Shown: positions 33,615-42,463, numbered from the stretch's first letter. The stretch is 64,000 bases of DNA from Lachnospiraceae bacterium UBA3689 (GCA_002371465.1 DFIU01000007.1:1-64000); one strand, 5' to 3'. The notes: generated from the letters alone by a model not told the origin. Numbers and translations are program-made.

Positions 33615-35183
33615 ATGGAAAATCCTTTTTTCGACAGACTCAATCAGATAAAAGAAGCCGCTCAAAGGGCGGCTAAGCAGCAGAAGAAGTCCTCTGAGCA
33701 TAGGAGTCAGGGGGCTTCTTCTGCTCATTTGTCCCGATCCAAGCTGGAGCAAAGACGCAAAGAGGTCTTAAAGCAGCGCCTAGTCGTCCTTGCCATCTGC
33801 CTGGCGGTTCTTTTTGCCGCTTACTGCTTTGTCGCCCATTCCTACCGGAACCGGTTTTTGCCCCGGACCTCGATCAATGACATCAAGGTGGGCGGACTTA
33901 CCGCCGGGGAGACAGAGGACCTGCTGAAAAAATCGGTCGAACAGTATCGGCTGAGGCTCCATTTTCAGGGCAAAAAAGAGGAAGTGCTGAAAAGTTCCGA
34001 TCTGGGCTATACCTATGTCTCAAGCGGGGAGGCACAGAAGCTGCTGAAGGTCCAGCCCCGGATGGCCTGGCTGGTCCGTCTTTTAGGGAAGAAAGCCAAG
34101 GAGACCGTGAGTACCTCCTATGTCTATGACCAGAACGCCTTAAAAACCGCTCTTTTGAACCTGCCGGAATTTGCCCGGGATGAGGCAACTCCTCCTGCCA
34201 ACGCCCACATGTCGCTGACCAACGATTTTGTCTTTGAGATCGTGCCGGAGGTTAAGGGCAATACCCTTGATCCGGAGGTTTCTTTGAAAGCCGTCGATAC
34301 TGCCGTGAAAAAGGGACAGACGGACCTGGATTTAAGGAAGGTAAAAGGAGCCTATCTGCGTCCCACCGTGCTGAAAAATGATAAGAATTTAAAGGATACG
34401 GTCAAAGAGATCAATGATCTGATCACGACAAAAGTGACCCTTTTGTGCCGGGATGGGACAAAGAGGACCGTATCCCGGTCATCCTTGATCAAGTGGCTGG
34501 ATCGGGATCAGGAGGGCAACTATTCCGTCGATGAAAAGGATATCGCCGACCACTGCTGGAAGATCGTCGAAGACCTGGCTGACCAGTATGATGATGTGAA
34601 GGATCGGATGGATTTTCAGACGACAAAGCTGGGGACCAAGACCCTGCCCTGCGACGCTTACGGCTACCGGGTCGATGTGGACGCGGTGGCAGACGAGCTC
34701 TATCAGAAGATCTTAAAGCATGAGAGCGGAGAGGTGCAGGTGAAGAGTTCCCTTGAAGAGGAACCGGATGCGACCTTCGGCGGAACCTATATCGAAGTCG
34801 ACGTGACCAACCAGCATCTCTGGTTCTATCAAAACGGGTCCGTGTTCTTTGAAACGGACTGCGTCACCGGCCTTGAGAGCGATCCGGAACGGCTGACCCC
34901 TTCCGGGATCTTTGCCATCTACGGCAAGGCGGAGGATAAAAATCTGGAGGGCAGAATTACGGCGGACGGTCCGGTCACCTACGTCTCCCATGTCTCTTAC
35001 TGGATGCCCTTTTTTGAATCCTACGGGATGCACGACGCGCCCTGGAGGGATACCTTCGGCGGAACCATCTATAAGGATCAGGGATCGCACGGCTGCGTCA
35101 ACCTCCCGGTCCCGGCAGCTAAGACCATCTATGAACATGCAGAGCGGGGAACGCCCGTCATCGTGGTGAGGGAGTCCGATTAA
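33615..35183 (+). CDS. L,D-transpeptidase (YkuD), second paralogue
   Basis: Membrane-anchored L,D-transpeptidase of 522 aa with the same plan as the protein at 12389-13837. A long basic, Gln/Lys-rich cytoplasmic N-terminus (about 55 residues) precedes one hydrophobic helix (about 55-75). Peptidoglycan-binding repeats occupy about residues 90-370 and the YkuD domain ends with YWMPFFESYGMHDAPW and the catalytic SHGCVNLP (Cys494). ATG 33615 follows AAGGAGATTTGG. It lies 17 nt after aspS, so it shares its transcript, whereas the other paralogue has its own regulated promoter. A terminator follows. Confidence 0.92.
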   Translation: MENPFFDRLNQIKEAAQRAAKQQKKSSEHRSQGASSAHLSRSKLEQRRKEVLKQRLVVLAICLAVLFAAYCFVAHSYRNRFLPRTSINDIKVGGLTAGETEDLLKKSVEQYRLRLHFQGKKEEVLKSSDLGYTYVSSGEAQKLLKVQPRMAWLVRLLGKKAKETVSTSYVYDQNALKTALLNLPEFARDEATPPANAHMSLTNDFVFEIVPEVKGNTLDPEVSLKAVDTAVKKGQTDLDLRKVKGAYLRPTVLKNDKNLKDTVKEINDLITTKVTLLCRDGTKRTVSRSSLIKWLDRDQEGNYSVDEKDIADHCWKIVEDLADQYDDVKDRMDFQTTKLGTKTLPCDAYGYRVDVDAVADELYQKILKHESGEVQVKSSLEEEPDATFGGTYIEVDVTNQHLWFYQNGSVFFETDCVTGLESDPERLTPSGIFAIYGKAEDKNLEGRITADGPVTYVSHVSYWMPFFESYGMHDAPWRDTFGGTIYKDQGSHGCVNLPVPAAKTIYEHAERGTPVIVVRESD

Positions 35184-35189
35184 AAGAGT

Positions 35190-35222
35190 GAGCCGGTTCT
35201 TTTGAGGGGATCGGCTCTTTTG
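35190..35222 (+). terminator. Terminator after the aspS/L,D-transpeptidase transcript
   Basis: GAGCCG (35190-35195) pairs with CGGCTC (35212-35217) and is followed by TTTTTG-like bases. The stem is short but the T-run is good. Between here and 35340 I see nothing recognisable. Confidence 0.65.
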
Positions 35223-35339
35223 CTGGTAAGATATTTATCCTTTGTATCATACGGCCCTGAAACTTATATCGTAAAGCCGTTGAAAACTTTGCGCCGGAAG
35301 GGTTTTATGCTCTGCGCTGTAAAGGGCTGAAATTCAGGC

Positions 35340-35367
35340 TTGCAAAATGGGATTGACATGGTAAAAT
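35340..35367 (+). promoter_or_regulatory. trp operon promoter
   Basis: TTGCAA (35340-35345), 16 bp, TAAAAT (35362-35367) with the TGG extension. A perfect TTGACA at 35353-35358 is too near this -10 to act with it; paired with a later AT-rich hexamer it could be an alternative. The start would be about 35374, at the base of the T-box leader. Confidence 0.5.
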
Positions 35368-35384
35368 AATAACAATTTCACAGA

Positions 35385-35645
35385 GCAATGCTTTAAACCG
35401 TTGAAGCGGAGAAAAACAGGAAGCGAACTTTAAGCGAGTCCGGATGGTGGGAGCGGACAGGAGGCGCTCTGCAATATGGACCGCGGAGGGCGCAGTAAAT
35501 CTGCGACGTGAGGAACACGTAAAAAGACCGGGGATTTGTCTGAATCCCATGAGTGTGCAGAAGTCCCTTCTGCAAATCAAGGTGGCACCGCGAATGCAGT
35601 TTCATTCGTCCTTGACAGCGTAATCACTGTCGGGGATTTTTTTAT
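35385..35645 (+). ncRNA. T-box riboswitch, tryptophan-specific
   Basis: A tRNA-sensing leader. Stem I carries the conserved GGATGGTGGGAGC distal loop (near 35442-35454) and the specifier codon TGG at 35477-35479 followed by A, which matches tRNA-Trp. The T-box bulge AAGGTGGCACCGCG is at 35579-35592. A terminator stem with loop at 35619-35626 and a T-run at 35637-35643 follows; the T-box sequence competes for it when uncharged tRNA-Trp binds. This and the two preceding entries account for the gap 35184-35678. Known regulatory class; the UGG assignment fits the trp genes downstream. Confidence 0.92.
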
Positions 35646-35678
35646 ATCTGAAAATCCCCACACCATGGAGGCAGCAAG

Positions 35679-36701
35679 ATGATAAAAGAAGCGATTGAAA
35701 AAATTGTAAGCAAGCAGGACCTGACCTATTATGAGGCGTACACCGTCATGAAGGAGATCATGACCGGGGAGACCAGCCAGACCCAGAATGCGGCATTTTT
35801 GGCTGCTCTGTCGACCAAGAGCACCAAGGCGGAGACCATTGATGAAATCTCGGGCTGCGCAGTCGCCATGCGGGAGCAGGCTCTGCCGGTCCCGCATCCG
35901 GGTTTGAAGACCCTGGAGATCGTCGGTACCGGTGGGGACGGGGCGCACAGCTTCAACATTTCCACGACCTCCGCCATGGTCATCGCATCTGCGGGCATCA
36001 AGGTTTCCAAGCATGGAAACCGGGCGGCGTCCTCCCTTTCCGGAACGGCGGACTGCCTGGAAGCTCTGGGTGTCAATATTTCCCAGGACCCGCAGAAGGC
36101 AGCAGAGCTTTTGGACCAGGTGGGTATCTGCTTCCTCTTTGCCCAGAAATATCACTCGGCGATGAAATACGTCGGAGCTATTCGGCGGGAACTGGGTTTT
36201 CGGACCGTCTTTAATATCCTGGGTCCCCTGACCAACCCCGCCAAGCCCGACTACTACCTGCTGGGCGTCTACGACGAATATCTGGTGGAGCCGATCGCCA
36301 AAGTTCTCGATAAGATGGGGGTCAAGCGGGCTTTCGTCGCCTACGGCAGGGAGAAGCTGGACGAGATCTCCAGCTGCGGGGAAACTGCCCTTTGTGAGTT
36401 AAAGGACGGCTACTATCGGACTGCCGTCATCACGCCGGAAGATTTTGGCTTTGAGCGCGGGTCCAAGGAGGAGCTGGTCGGCGGGACGCCGGAGGAAAAT
36501 GCCCGGATCACGCGGGGAGTCCTGGCGGGTGAAATCTCCGGAACCAAGCGCAATACGGTCCTTATGAACGCAGGTGCAGGCATCTATATCGGAGGCAAGG
36601 CAGACAGCCTGGCGGATGGCATCAAGGCGGCGGCTGACCTCATTGACAGCGGAGCAGCCCTCAAGGTTCTGGAACAGTTTGCGGAGGCATCCAACCGGTG
36701 A
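35679..36701 (+). CDS. trpD: Anthranilate phosphoribosyltransferase
   Basis: Second step of tryptophan synthesis from chorismate: anthranilate plus PRPP to phosphoribosyl-anthranilate. PRPP/catalytic motif GTGGDGAHSFNISTT, KHGNRAASSLSGTADCLE and the C-terminal DE-S motifs are those of TrpD. 340 aa is normal and there is no glutaminase (TrpG) part. ATG 35679 follows GGAGG. It is the first gene after the T-box leader, so anthranilate must come from elsewhere in the genome or from outside the cell. Confidence 0.96.
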   Translation: MIKEAIEKIVSKQDLTYYEAYTVMKEIMTGETSQTQNAAFLAALSTKSTKAETIDEISGCAVAMREQALPVPHPGLKTLEIVGTGGDGAHSFNISTTSAMVIASAGIKVSKHGNRAASSLSGTADCLEALGVNISQDPQKAAELLDQVGICFLFAQKYHSAMKYVGAIRRELGFRTVFNILGPLTNPAKPDYYLLGVYDEYLVEPIAKVLDKMGVKRAFVAYGREKLDEISSCGETALCELKDGYYRTAVITPEDFGFERGSKEELVGGTPEENARITRGVLAGEISGTKRNTVLMNAGAGIYIGGKADSLADGIKAAADLIDSGAALKVLEQFAEASNR

Positions 36702-36814
36702 GCGATTGGAAAAATCTTCAACCGGCACTTGCCCGGAAGGAGTTGATTCAGTTCTTAATGGTTCTTTTCCGCAGGGATTTGTTTCAGCTTCCTTTTGGAA
36801 CTATTGGTATTTGC

Positions 36815-36843
36815 CGCTAAGGCCTTGAACTTAGGCTTTAGCG
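36815..36843 (+). other. Hairpin in the trpD-trpCF spacer
   Basis: An 11-bp stem (36815-36825 with 36833-36843, one G-U) closes a 7-nt loop, ending 25 nt before the trpCF start. It has no T-run and could be an mRNA stabiliser or a translation-affecting structure. The rest of 36702-36868 shows no gene. Confidence 0.4.
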
Positions 36844-36868
36844 ATGATCGGAAGGGGTAAGCAGGGCT

Positions 36869-38287
36869 ATGAATATTTTGGAGGAAATCGCGGCAAGGAC
36901 CAGGGAGCGGGTGGCTGAAGCAAAGCGGCTCTGCCCCGATCCCCGGGAGGCTCTTTCCGGCAGAGAGATTTTAAGGCGGCGGGACCAGGTGGGCGGCGTC
37001 AACACCTTCGGCGCCTTTCCCTTTGAAGCAGCCCTTAAAAAGAAGGGACTGTCCTTTATCTGTGAGGTGAAAAAAGCCAGCCCCTCCAAGGGGCTGATCG
37101 CTCAGGATTTTCCTTACGTCGATATCGCGCGGGACTATGAAAATGCCGGTGCGGACGCCATTTCCTGTCTGACGGAACCCTTCTGGTTCCAAGGAAAAAA
37201 CCAATACCTGACGGAGATTCGCCGGGCGGTTGATATCCCCCTGCTTCGCAAGGATTTTACGGTCGATGAGTATATGATCCGGGAGGCACAGGCGATCGGG
37301 GCACAGGCGATCCTCCTCATCTGCGCCATCCTCGATCCGGTTGAGCTGAAGGATTATCGACAGATGGCGGACGACCTGGGGCTGTCCGCCGTCGTCGAAG
37401 CTCACGGCGAAGAGGAAATCGCTATGGCGGTCCGGGCGGGTGCCCGCATCATAGGAGTCAACAACCGGAATCTGAAGGATTTTACCGTGGATATCGAAAA
37501 TGCCGGACGGCTGCGGGACCTGGTTCCGGAAGGCACCCTCTTTATCTCGGAGAGCGGCGTAAAGAGCCGGGCTGACATCGTGGCAGCTGAGGAAATGCAG
37601 GCGGACGCGGTCCTGGTCGGGGAGACCATGATGCGGTCAAAGGACAAGGCGAAAACGCTGATGGACCTGTCGGGGCGACCTCCCAAGGTCAAGATCTGCG
37701 GGCTTATGACCAGGGAGGATGTTGAGATTGTCAATCGCCTTGGTGCTGACTATGCCGGTTTTGTCTTTGCCAATACCAGGCATAAGATTTTACACCAAAG
37801 GGCGGCGGAGCTGAAAAGGCTATTGAATCCGGATATTCCGGCGGTGGGCGTTTTCGTTGATGCGCCCAAGGAGGAGGTCATCGGGCTTTTAAACGAGGGG
37901 ACCATCGACCTGGCGCAGCTTCACGGAAATGAGACCAATGAGGAGATCAAGCAGATTCGGCGGGCGACCGGCAAAAAGGTCATCAAGGCGGTGCTGGTTC
38001 GGTCCGGGGAGGACCTGAAATTGACCTATCCCGCCGCCGACTACCTGCTCTACGATGCCGGAAAGGGAGACGGAAAGCGTTTTGACTGGAACTTATTGAA
38101 GCGGACATCCGGTCAGCCCTTCTTTCTGGCGGGGGGCTTAAATGCGGACAATGTCCGGGAGGGAATAAAGACCTTTCATCCCTACGCCGTGGACGTCTCT
38201 TCTTCGGTGGAAGATGAGGACTGCTCCAAGAACGAAGAAGCCTGTCAGAGTTTTATCGAGGCGGTCAGGAAGCCGGGGGCAAAGTAG
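36869..38287 (+). CDS. trpCF: Fused indole-3-glycerol phosphate synthase and phosphoribosylanthranilate isomerase
   Basis: One 472-aa chain with TrpC (residues about 1-265; ILEEIAARTRERVAE, CEVKKASPSKG, LRKDFTVDEYMI, GVNNRNLKDFTVD) followed by TrpF (about 270-470; VKICGLMTREDV, GAD-AGFVFA, QLHGNE). The order matches the E. coli TrpCF fusion. The fusion is not a frameshift artefact: the linker is in frame and both halves keep their active-site Lys, Glu and Cys/Asp motifs. ATG 36869 has GGAAGGGG some 14 nt upstream. Confidence 0.95.
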   Translation: MNILEEIAARTRERVAEAKRLCPDPREALSGREILRRRDQVGGVNTFGAFPFEAALKKKGLSFICEVKKASPSKGLIAQDFPYVDIARDYENAGADAISCLTEPFWFQGKNQYLTEIRRAVDIPLLRKDFTVDEYMIREAQAIGAQAILLICAILDPVELKDYRQMADDLGLSAVVEAHGEEEIAMAVRAGARIIGVNNRNLKDFTVDIENAGRLRDLVPEGTLFISESGVKSRADIVAAEEMQADAVLVGETMMRSKDKAKTLMDLSGRPPKVKICGLMTREDVEIVNRLGADYAGFVFANTRHKILHQRAAELKRLLNPDIPAVGVFVDAPKEEVIGLLNEGTIDLAQLHGNETNEEIKQIRRATGKKVIKAVLVRSGEDLKLTYPAADYLLYDAGKGDGKRFDWNLLKRTSGQPFFLAGGLNADNVREGIKTFHPYAVDVSSSVEDEDCSKNEEACQSFIEAVRKPGAK

Positions 38288-38412
38288 AGTTAAGAAAAAA
38301 GGCAGCAATAAGGCAACATAAGATAAGCATTAAAAGACAGAATAAAACATAAAAGATAGAGTATAAAAGAAAAGTGTAAAAAGAAGTTAAGTAGTAATAG
38401 AAAGGAAACGAT
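38288..38412 (+). other. A-rich, low-complexity spacer before trpB
   Basis: 125 bp dominated by A and G, with repeated ATAAAAG/ATAAAAC-like words (about 38340-38385) and no stem-loops. Its composition is unlike the GC-rich neighbourhood. It carries no gene I can support; it may act as an unstructured leader or contain an S1/A-rich translational enhancer. The Shine-Dalgarno GAAAGGAAA before trpB is at its end. Confidence 0.5.
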
Positions 38413-39600
38413 ATGGGAACAAAAGGCAGATTCGGGGAGTTCGGCGGTCAGTATATCACAGAGACGCTGATGAATGCGCTCGATGAGTTGGAGCAGGCAT
38501 ACAATAGCGCAAAGGAGGATCCTGACTTTCAGGCGGAATTTCACCGCTATTTAAAGGAGTACGCCAACCGCCCCTCCCTCCTCTACTATGCGGAAAAGAT
38601 GAGCCGGGACCTGGGCGGCGCCAAGATCTATTTAAAACGCGAAGACTTAAACCACACGGGCGCCCACAAGATCAACAACTGCTTAGGGCAGGCTCTTTTA
38701 GCGAAGCGGATGGGCAAAACCAGGCTCATCGCCGAGACGGGAGCCGGGCAGCACGGGGTCGCGACGGCGACGGTCGCCGCTCTTTTGGACCTTGAGTGCG
38801 ACGTCTATATGGGGAGGCTCGATATGGAACGCCAGGCTTTAAATGTCTACCGTATGGAACTGTTGGGAGCCCGGGTCCACGGAGTCAGTTCCGGAACCGG
38901 CACTTTGAAGGACGCGGTCAATGAGGCGATGCGGGTCTGGTCGGAGGAGTGCGCGACTACCCACTACTGCATCGGATCGACCATGGGACCCTATCCCTTC
39001 CCAACCATGGTTCGGGACTTCCAGTCGGTCATTTCCAAAGAGGCGAGGGAGCAGATCCTTTCAAAGGAGAGCAGACTGCCGGATGCGGTCCTTGCCTGTG
39101 TCGGCGGCGGGTCCAACGCCATGGGCATGTTCTACAACTTTATCGACGATCCGGATGTGAGGCTGATCGGCTGCGAGGCAGCGGGCGAGGGTGCCGATAC
39201 CCCCAGAACGGCGGCGACCATGAATACCGGGTCCGTCGGCATCTTCCACGGCATGAAGTCCATTTTCTGCCAGAATGAGGAGGGTCAGATTGCGCCGGTC
39301 TATTCCATCTCCGCCGGCCTCGACTATCCGGGCATCGGTCCCGAACACGCCTACCTGGGCACATCGGGTCGGGCTGCCTATGTACCGGTAACGGATGAAG
39401 AGGCGGTCCGCGCCTTTGAATACCTGGCTAAGGAAGAGGGCATCATCTGCGCGATTGAAAGCGCTCATGCCCTGGCGCACGCCATGAAGCTGGCTCCCAG
39501 GATGGGCAGGGATCAGATTATGATCGTCTGCTTGAGCGGACGGGGCGATAAGGACGTCGCGGCGATTGCCCGCTACCGGGGCCACGACCTGCACGAGTGA
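38413..39600 (+). CDS. trpB: Tryptophan synthase, beta subunit
   Basis: Joins indole and serine to make tryptophan, using pyridoxal phosphate. The PLP lysine is in the HTGAHKIN motif, and the phosphate-binding loop CVGGGSNAMG is intact. It has the MGTKGRFGEFGGQYITETLM start of the TrpB1 type, which pairs with TrpA, in 395 aa. ATG 38413 follows AAGGAAA. TrpA follows after 15 nt. Confidence 0.97.
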   Translation: MGTKGRFGEFGGQYITETLMNALDELEQAYNSAKEDPDFQAEFHRYLKEYANRPSLLYYAEKMSRDLGGAKIYLKREDLNHTGAHKINNCLGQALLAKRMGKTRLIAETGAGQHGVATATVAALLDLECDVYMGRLDMERQALNVYRMELLGARVHGVSSGTGTLKDAVNEAMRVWSEECATTHYCIGSTMGPYPFPTMVRDFQSVISKEAREQILSKESRLPDAVLACVGGGSNAMGMFYNFIDDPDVRLIGCEAAGEGADTPRTAATMNTGSVGIFHGMKSIFCQNEEGQIAPVYSISAGLDYPGIGPEHAYLGTSGRAAYVPVTDEEAVRAFEYLAKEEGIICAIESAHALAHAMKLAPRMGRDQIMIVCLSGRGDKDVAAIARYRGHDLHE

Positions 39601-39615
39601 GGGAGGATGGAAAGC

Positions 39616-40455
39616 ATGAGCAAAACATTGGACGCATTTAAAAATGGCAAGGCATTTATCCCTTTCTTGACGGCGGGCGATCCCGACGCAGACGCGACCG
39701 TGTCCTATATTTTGGCTATGGCGGACGCCGGGGCGGACCTTGTGGAAGTGGGCATCCCCTTTTCCGATCCGACCGCGGAGGGCCCCGTCATCCAGGAGGC
39801 TGACGCCAAGGCGCTTGCGGGCGGCATGACGGTAAGCGGCTCCTTTGAGATCGTCGAACGGGTCCGGAAGGTAAAACCTGACCTGCCCATCGCCTTTATG
39901 ACCTACATCAACCCGGTCTTTAAATATAAGGGGGCTGCCTATGAAGAGGCGTTAAAGGAAGGCCAGGTTCCGGACGAAGAGCCGGAGCCCTATGTTCCGT
40001 TTTTTAAGCGGTGCGAAGAGGATGGGGTGGATGCTTTGATTCTGGCGGACGTCCCCTTTGAAGAGCAGGAGGAGGTCCGGCAGGTGGCGGACCGGTACGG
40101 TGTGGACCTCATTTCTATGGTCTCACCGACCTCCAGGGACCGCATCCGCAAGATCGCTGAGGATCCCAGGGGCTTTATCTATGTGGTCTCTTCCATGGGG
40201 GTCACCGGCGTTCGGTCTGACCTGAAGTCCGATGCGGTCAGGGACATGGTATCTATCATTCGGGAGACTAATCCTGCTGCCAGGTGCGCGGTCGGCTTTG
40301 GAATCAGCACGCCGGACCAGGCAAAACAGATGGCTGCCTTGTCCGACGGAGCCATCGTCGGGTCGGCTGTCCTTCGGAAAATTCACGCCGGCAGCGGGCC
40401 GGATGAGGTCGCGGCCTACGTCCGCAGCATGAAAGAGGCGGTTACAGGATCTTGA
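39616..40455 (+). CDS. trpA: Tryptophan synthase, alpha subunit
   Basis: Cleaves indole-glycerol phosphate to give indole for TrpB. Catalytic Glu and Asp are seen in LVEVGIPFSDPTAEGP and in ILADVPFEE. There are about 18 extra residues after NPVFKY (KGAAYEEALKEGQVPDEEPE), compared with the usual spacing to FFKRC, rich in Glu and Pro. An upstream in-frame ATG (39607) abuts the GGAGG, so ATG 39616 with 9-nt spacing is preferred, giving 279 aa. It ends inside the promoter of parE. Confidence 0.95.
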   Translation: MSKTLDAFKNGKAFIPFLTAGDPDADATVSYILAMADAGADLVEVGIPFSDPTAEGPVIQEADAKALAGGMTVSGSFEIVERVRKVKPDLPIAFMTYINPVFKYKGAAYEEALKEGQVPDEEPEPYVPFFKRCEEDGVDALILADVPFEEQEEVRQVADRYGVDLISMVSPTSRDRIRKIAEDPRGFIYVVSSMGVTGVRSDLKSDAVRDMVSIIRETNPAARCAVGFGISTPDQAKQMAALSDGAIVGSAVLRKIHAGSGPDEVAAYVRSMKEAVTGS

Positions 40456-40480
40456 GAACATTTGTTCGCTGTGCTATAAT
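40452..40480 (+). promoter_or_regulatory. parE promoter with LexA-type box
   Basis: TTGAGA (40452-40457), exactly 17 bp, TATAAT (40475-40480) with TGC before it. Between them lies GAACATTTGTTC (40456-40467), a perfect Gram-positive LexA/DinR box (GAAC-N4-GTTC). Binding there would block polymerase. The promoter begins in the trpA stop codon. Confidence 0.75.
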
Positions 40481-40527
40481 GCCTTCGGCGCCGGCCCGGA
40501 AACGGACCGGTACACGGAGGTGTTTTT

Positions 40528-42453
40528 ATGTCTAAAAAAGAAGTCTATGATGAGTCCAGCATCCACGTACTCGAGGGCCTGGAAGCTGTCCGCAAGCGGC
40601 CGGGTATGTATATCGGCAGCACATCGCGGAAGGGCCTCAACCATCTGATCTATGAGATCGTCGACAACTCTGTCGACGAACACCTGGCGGGTTACTGCGA
40701 CCATATCGAGGTGACGCTGGAGAAGAACGGGTCCTGTACGGTCAGCGACAACGGACGGGGCGTTCCGGTCGGTATGCATGAAAAGGGCATGCCGGCGGAG
40801 CGGCTGGTCTATACGACCCTGCACGCCGGCGGCAAGTTCGACCGGGACGCCTACAAGACGTCGGGCGGTCTGCACGGGGTCGGGTCTTCGGTCGTCAACG
40901 CCCTGTCCACCGATATGGACGTCCTGATCCGGCGGGAGGGAGCCATTCATCATGACCACTTTAAACAGGGCAAGCCGACCATGAAACTGGTTGGCGGTCT
41001 TCTGCCCATAGAAGGCAGGACCAGGGAGACTGGGACGACGGTCAATTTTACGCCCGATCCGGAGATCTTCGACGTCGTTAAGTTCTCCGCCCCCGAAGTG
41101 AAGTCCCGCCTCCATGAGACTGCCTACCTGAATCCGGAACTGACCATTGTTTTCAGGGATTTAAGAGGGGCAGAGGCAGAGACCATCACTTATGCGGAGC
41201 CGGAGGGCATCCTTGGTTTTGTCAAGGCGATCAATAAGAAGGAAGAGGCGGTCTGCGACCCCATTGAGATCGAGGGGCAGGACGAGGGCATCTCCGTCCG
41301 CATCGTCTTCCAGTACGTCAATGATTTCCATGAAAATATTCTGGGCTACTGCAACAACATCTTCAACGCCGACGGCGGAACCCACCTGACCGGTTTTAAG
41401 ACCGCTTTTACCCAGGTCATGAACGGCTACGCCCGGGAGCTGGGCATCCTAAAGGACAAGGACGCCAACTTCACCGGTCCCGATATCCGCAACGGCATGA
41501 CTGCCGTTGTTTCCATCAAGCACCCGGATCCCCGCTTTGAGGGTCAGACCAAGACCAAGCTGGACAATCCGGACGCTGCCCGGGTGGTCGGCAAGATCGT
41601 TTCGGAAGAGATTCCCCACTTCTTCGACCGTAACCTGGAAGTGTTGAAGGCTGTTCTTGCCTGCGCGGAAAAATCCGCCAAGATCCGTAAATCCGCCGAG
41701 AAGGTCAAGAGCAACCTGTTGACCAAACAGAAATATTCCTTTGATTCCAACGGTAAACTCGCCAACTGCATCAGCCGGGATTCCCAAAAATGTGAAATCT
41801 TTATCGTCGAGGGAGATTCCGCCGGTGGGTCAGCCAAGACCGCCAGGGACCGCAACTATCAGGCGATCCTGCCCATCCGGGGCAAGATCTTAAATGTCGA
41901 AAAAGCGAGTATCGACAAGGTCCTCGCCAATGCCGAGATCAAGACCATGATCAACGCCTTCGGCTGCGGTTTTTCGGAGGGTTATGGAAATGACTTTGAT
42001 ATCACCAAACTGCGCTACGACAAGATCATCATCATGGCGGACGCCGACGTCGACGGCGCCCATATCGGGACCCTCCTTCTGACCCTCTTCTACCGCTATA
42101 TGCCGGAACTCATCAACGAGGGGCACGTCTATGTCGCCATGCCCCCCCTCTACAAGGTGGTCCCCTCCAAAGGAGAGGGAGAGTATCTCTACGACGACAA
42201 GGCGCTGGATCGTTACCGCAAAGCCCACAAGAACCGCAATTTCACCCTGCAGCGGTACAAAGGTCTGGGTGAGATGGATCCCCAGCAGCTCTGGGAGACC
42301 ACGCTCGATCCCAAGACCAGGAGACTCAGGAGAATCGAGATCGGCGACGCCGGTCTGTCCTCCGATGTGACGGAAGTTCTGATGGGGACAGATGTTCCGC
42401 CCCGCCGGGATTTTATCTATGAACACGCCCAGGATGCGGAACTTGATGTGTAA
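40528..42453 (+). CDS. parE: Type IIA topoisomerase ATPase subunit (ParE-like)
   Basis: GHKL ATPase and TOPRIM subunit, 641 aa. ATP site: EIVDNSVDE (Asn/Glu), DNGRGVPV, and GLHGVGSSVVNAL lid; TOPRIM: EGDSAGGSAKTARDR and DADVDGAHIGTLLLT. The pair with a 750-aa A subunit, away from dnaA-recF, suggests topoisomerase IV rather than gyrase, but GyrB cannot be excluded from the sequence alone. Its promoter holds a LexA-type box, and parE-parC is an SOS target in B. subtilis as I recall. ATG 40528 has GGAGG 7 nt upstream. The next gene starts after 10 nt. Confidence 0.78.
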   Translation: MSKKEVYDESSIHVLEGLEAVRKRPGMYIGSTSRKGLNHLIYEIVDNSVDEHLAGYCDHIEVTLEKNGSCTVSDNGRGVPVGMHEKGMPAERLVYTTLHAGGKFDRDAYKTSGGLHGVGSSVVNALSTDMDVLIRREGAIHHDHFKQGKPTMKLVGGLLPIEGRTRETGTTVNFTPDPEIFDVVKFSAPEVKSRLHETAYLNPELTIVFRDLRGAEAETITYAEPEGILGFVKAINKKEEAVCDPIEIEGQDEGISVRIVFQYVNDFHENILGYCNNIFNADGGTHLTGFKTAFTQVMNGYARELGILKDKDANFTGPDIRNGMTAVVSIKHPDPRFEGQTKTKLDNPDAARVVGKIVSEEIPHFFDRNLEVLKAVLACAEKSAKIRKSAEKVKSNLLTKQKYSFDSNGKLANCISRDSQKCEIFIVEGDSAGGSAKTARDRNYQAILPIRGKILNVEKASIDKVLANAEIKTMINAFGCGFSEGYGNDFDITKLRYDKIIIMADADVDGAHIGTLLLTLFYRYMPELINEGHVYVAMPPLYKVVPSKGEGEYLYDDKALDRYRKAHKNRNFTLQRYKGLGEMDPQQLWETTLDPKTRRLRRIEIGDAGLSSDVTEVLMGTDVPPRRDFIYEHAQDAELDV

Positions 42454-42463
42454 GGAGTGAATC

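Noticed and set aside
35340..35678. A small gene in the spacer before trpD
   Set aside because: The stretch is fully explained by promoter, T-box leader and terminator; no ORF with a Shine-Dalgarno is seen.
36869..38287. trpC and trpF as separate genes with a sequencing error
   Set aside because: The linker is in frame with no stop or start signal between the halves, and such fusions are known.
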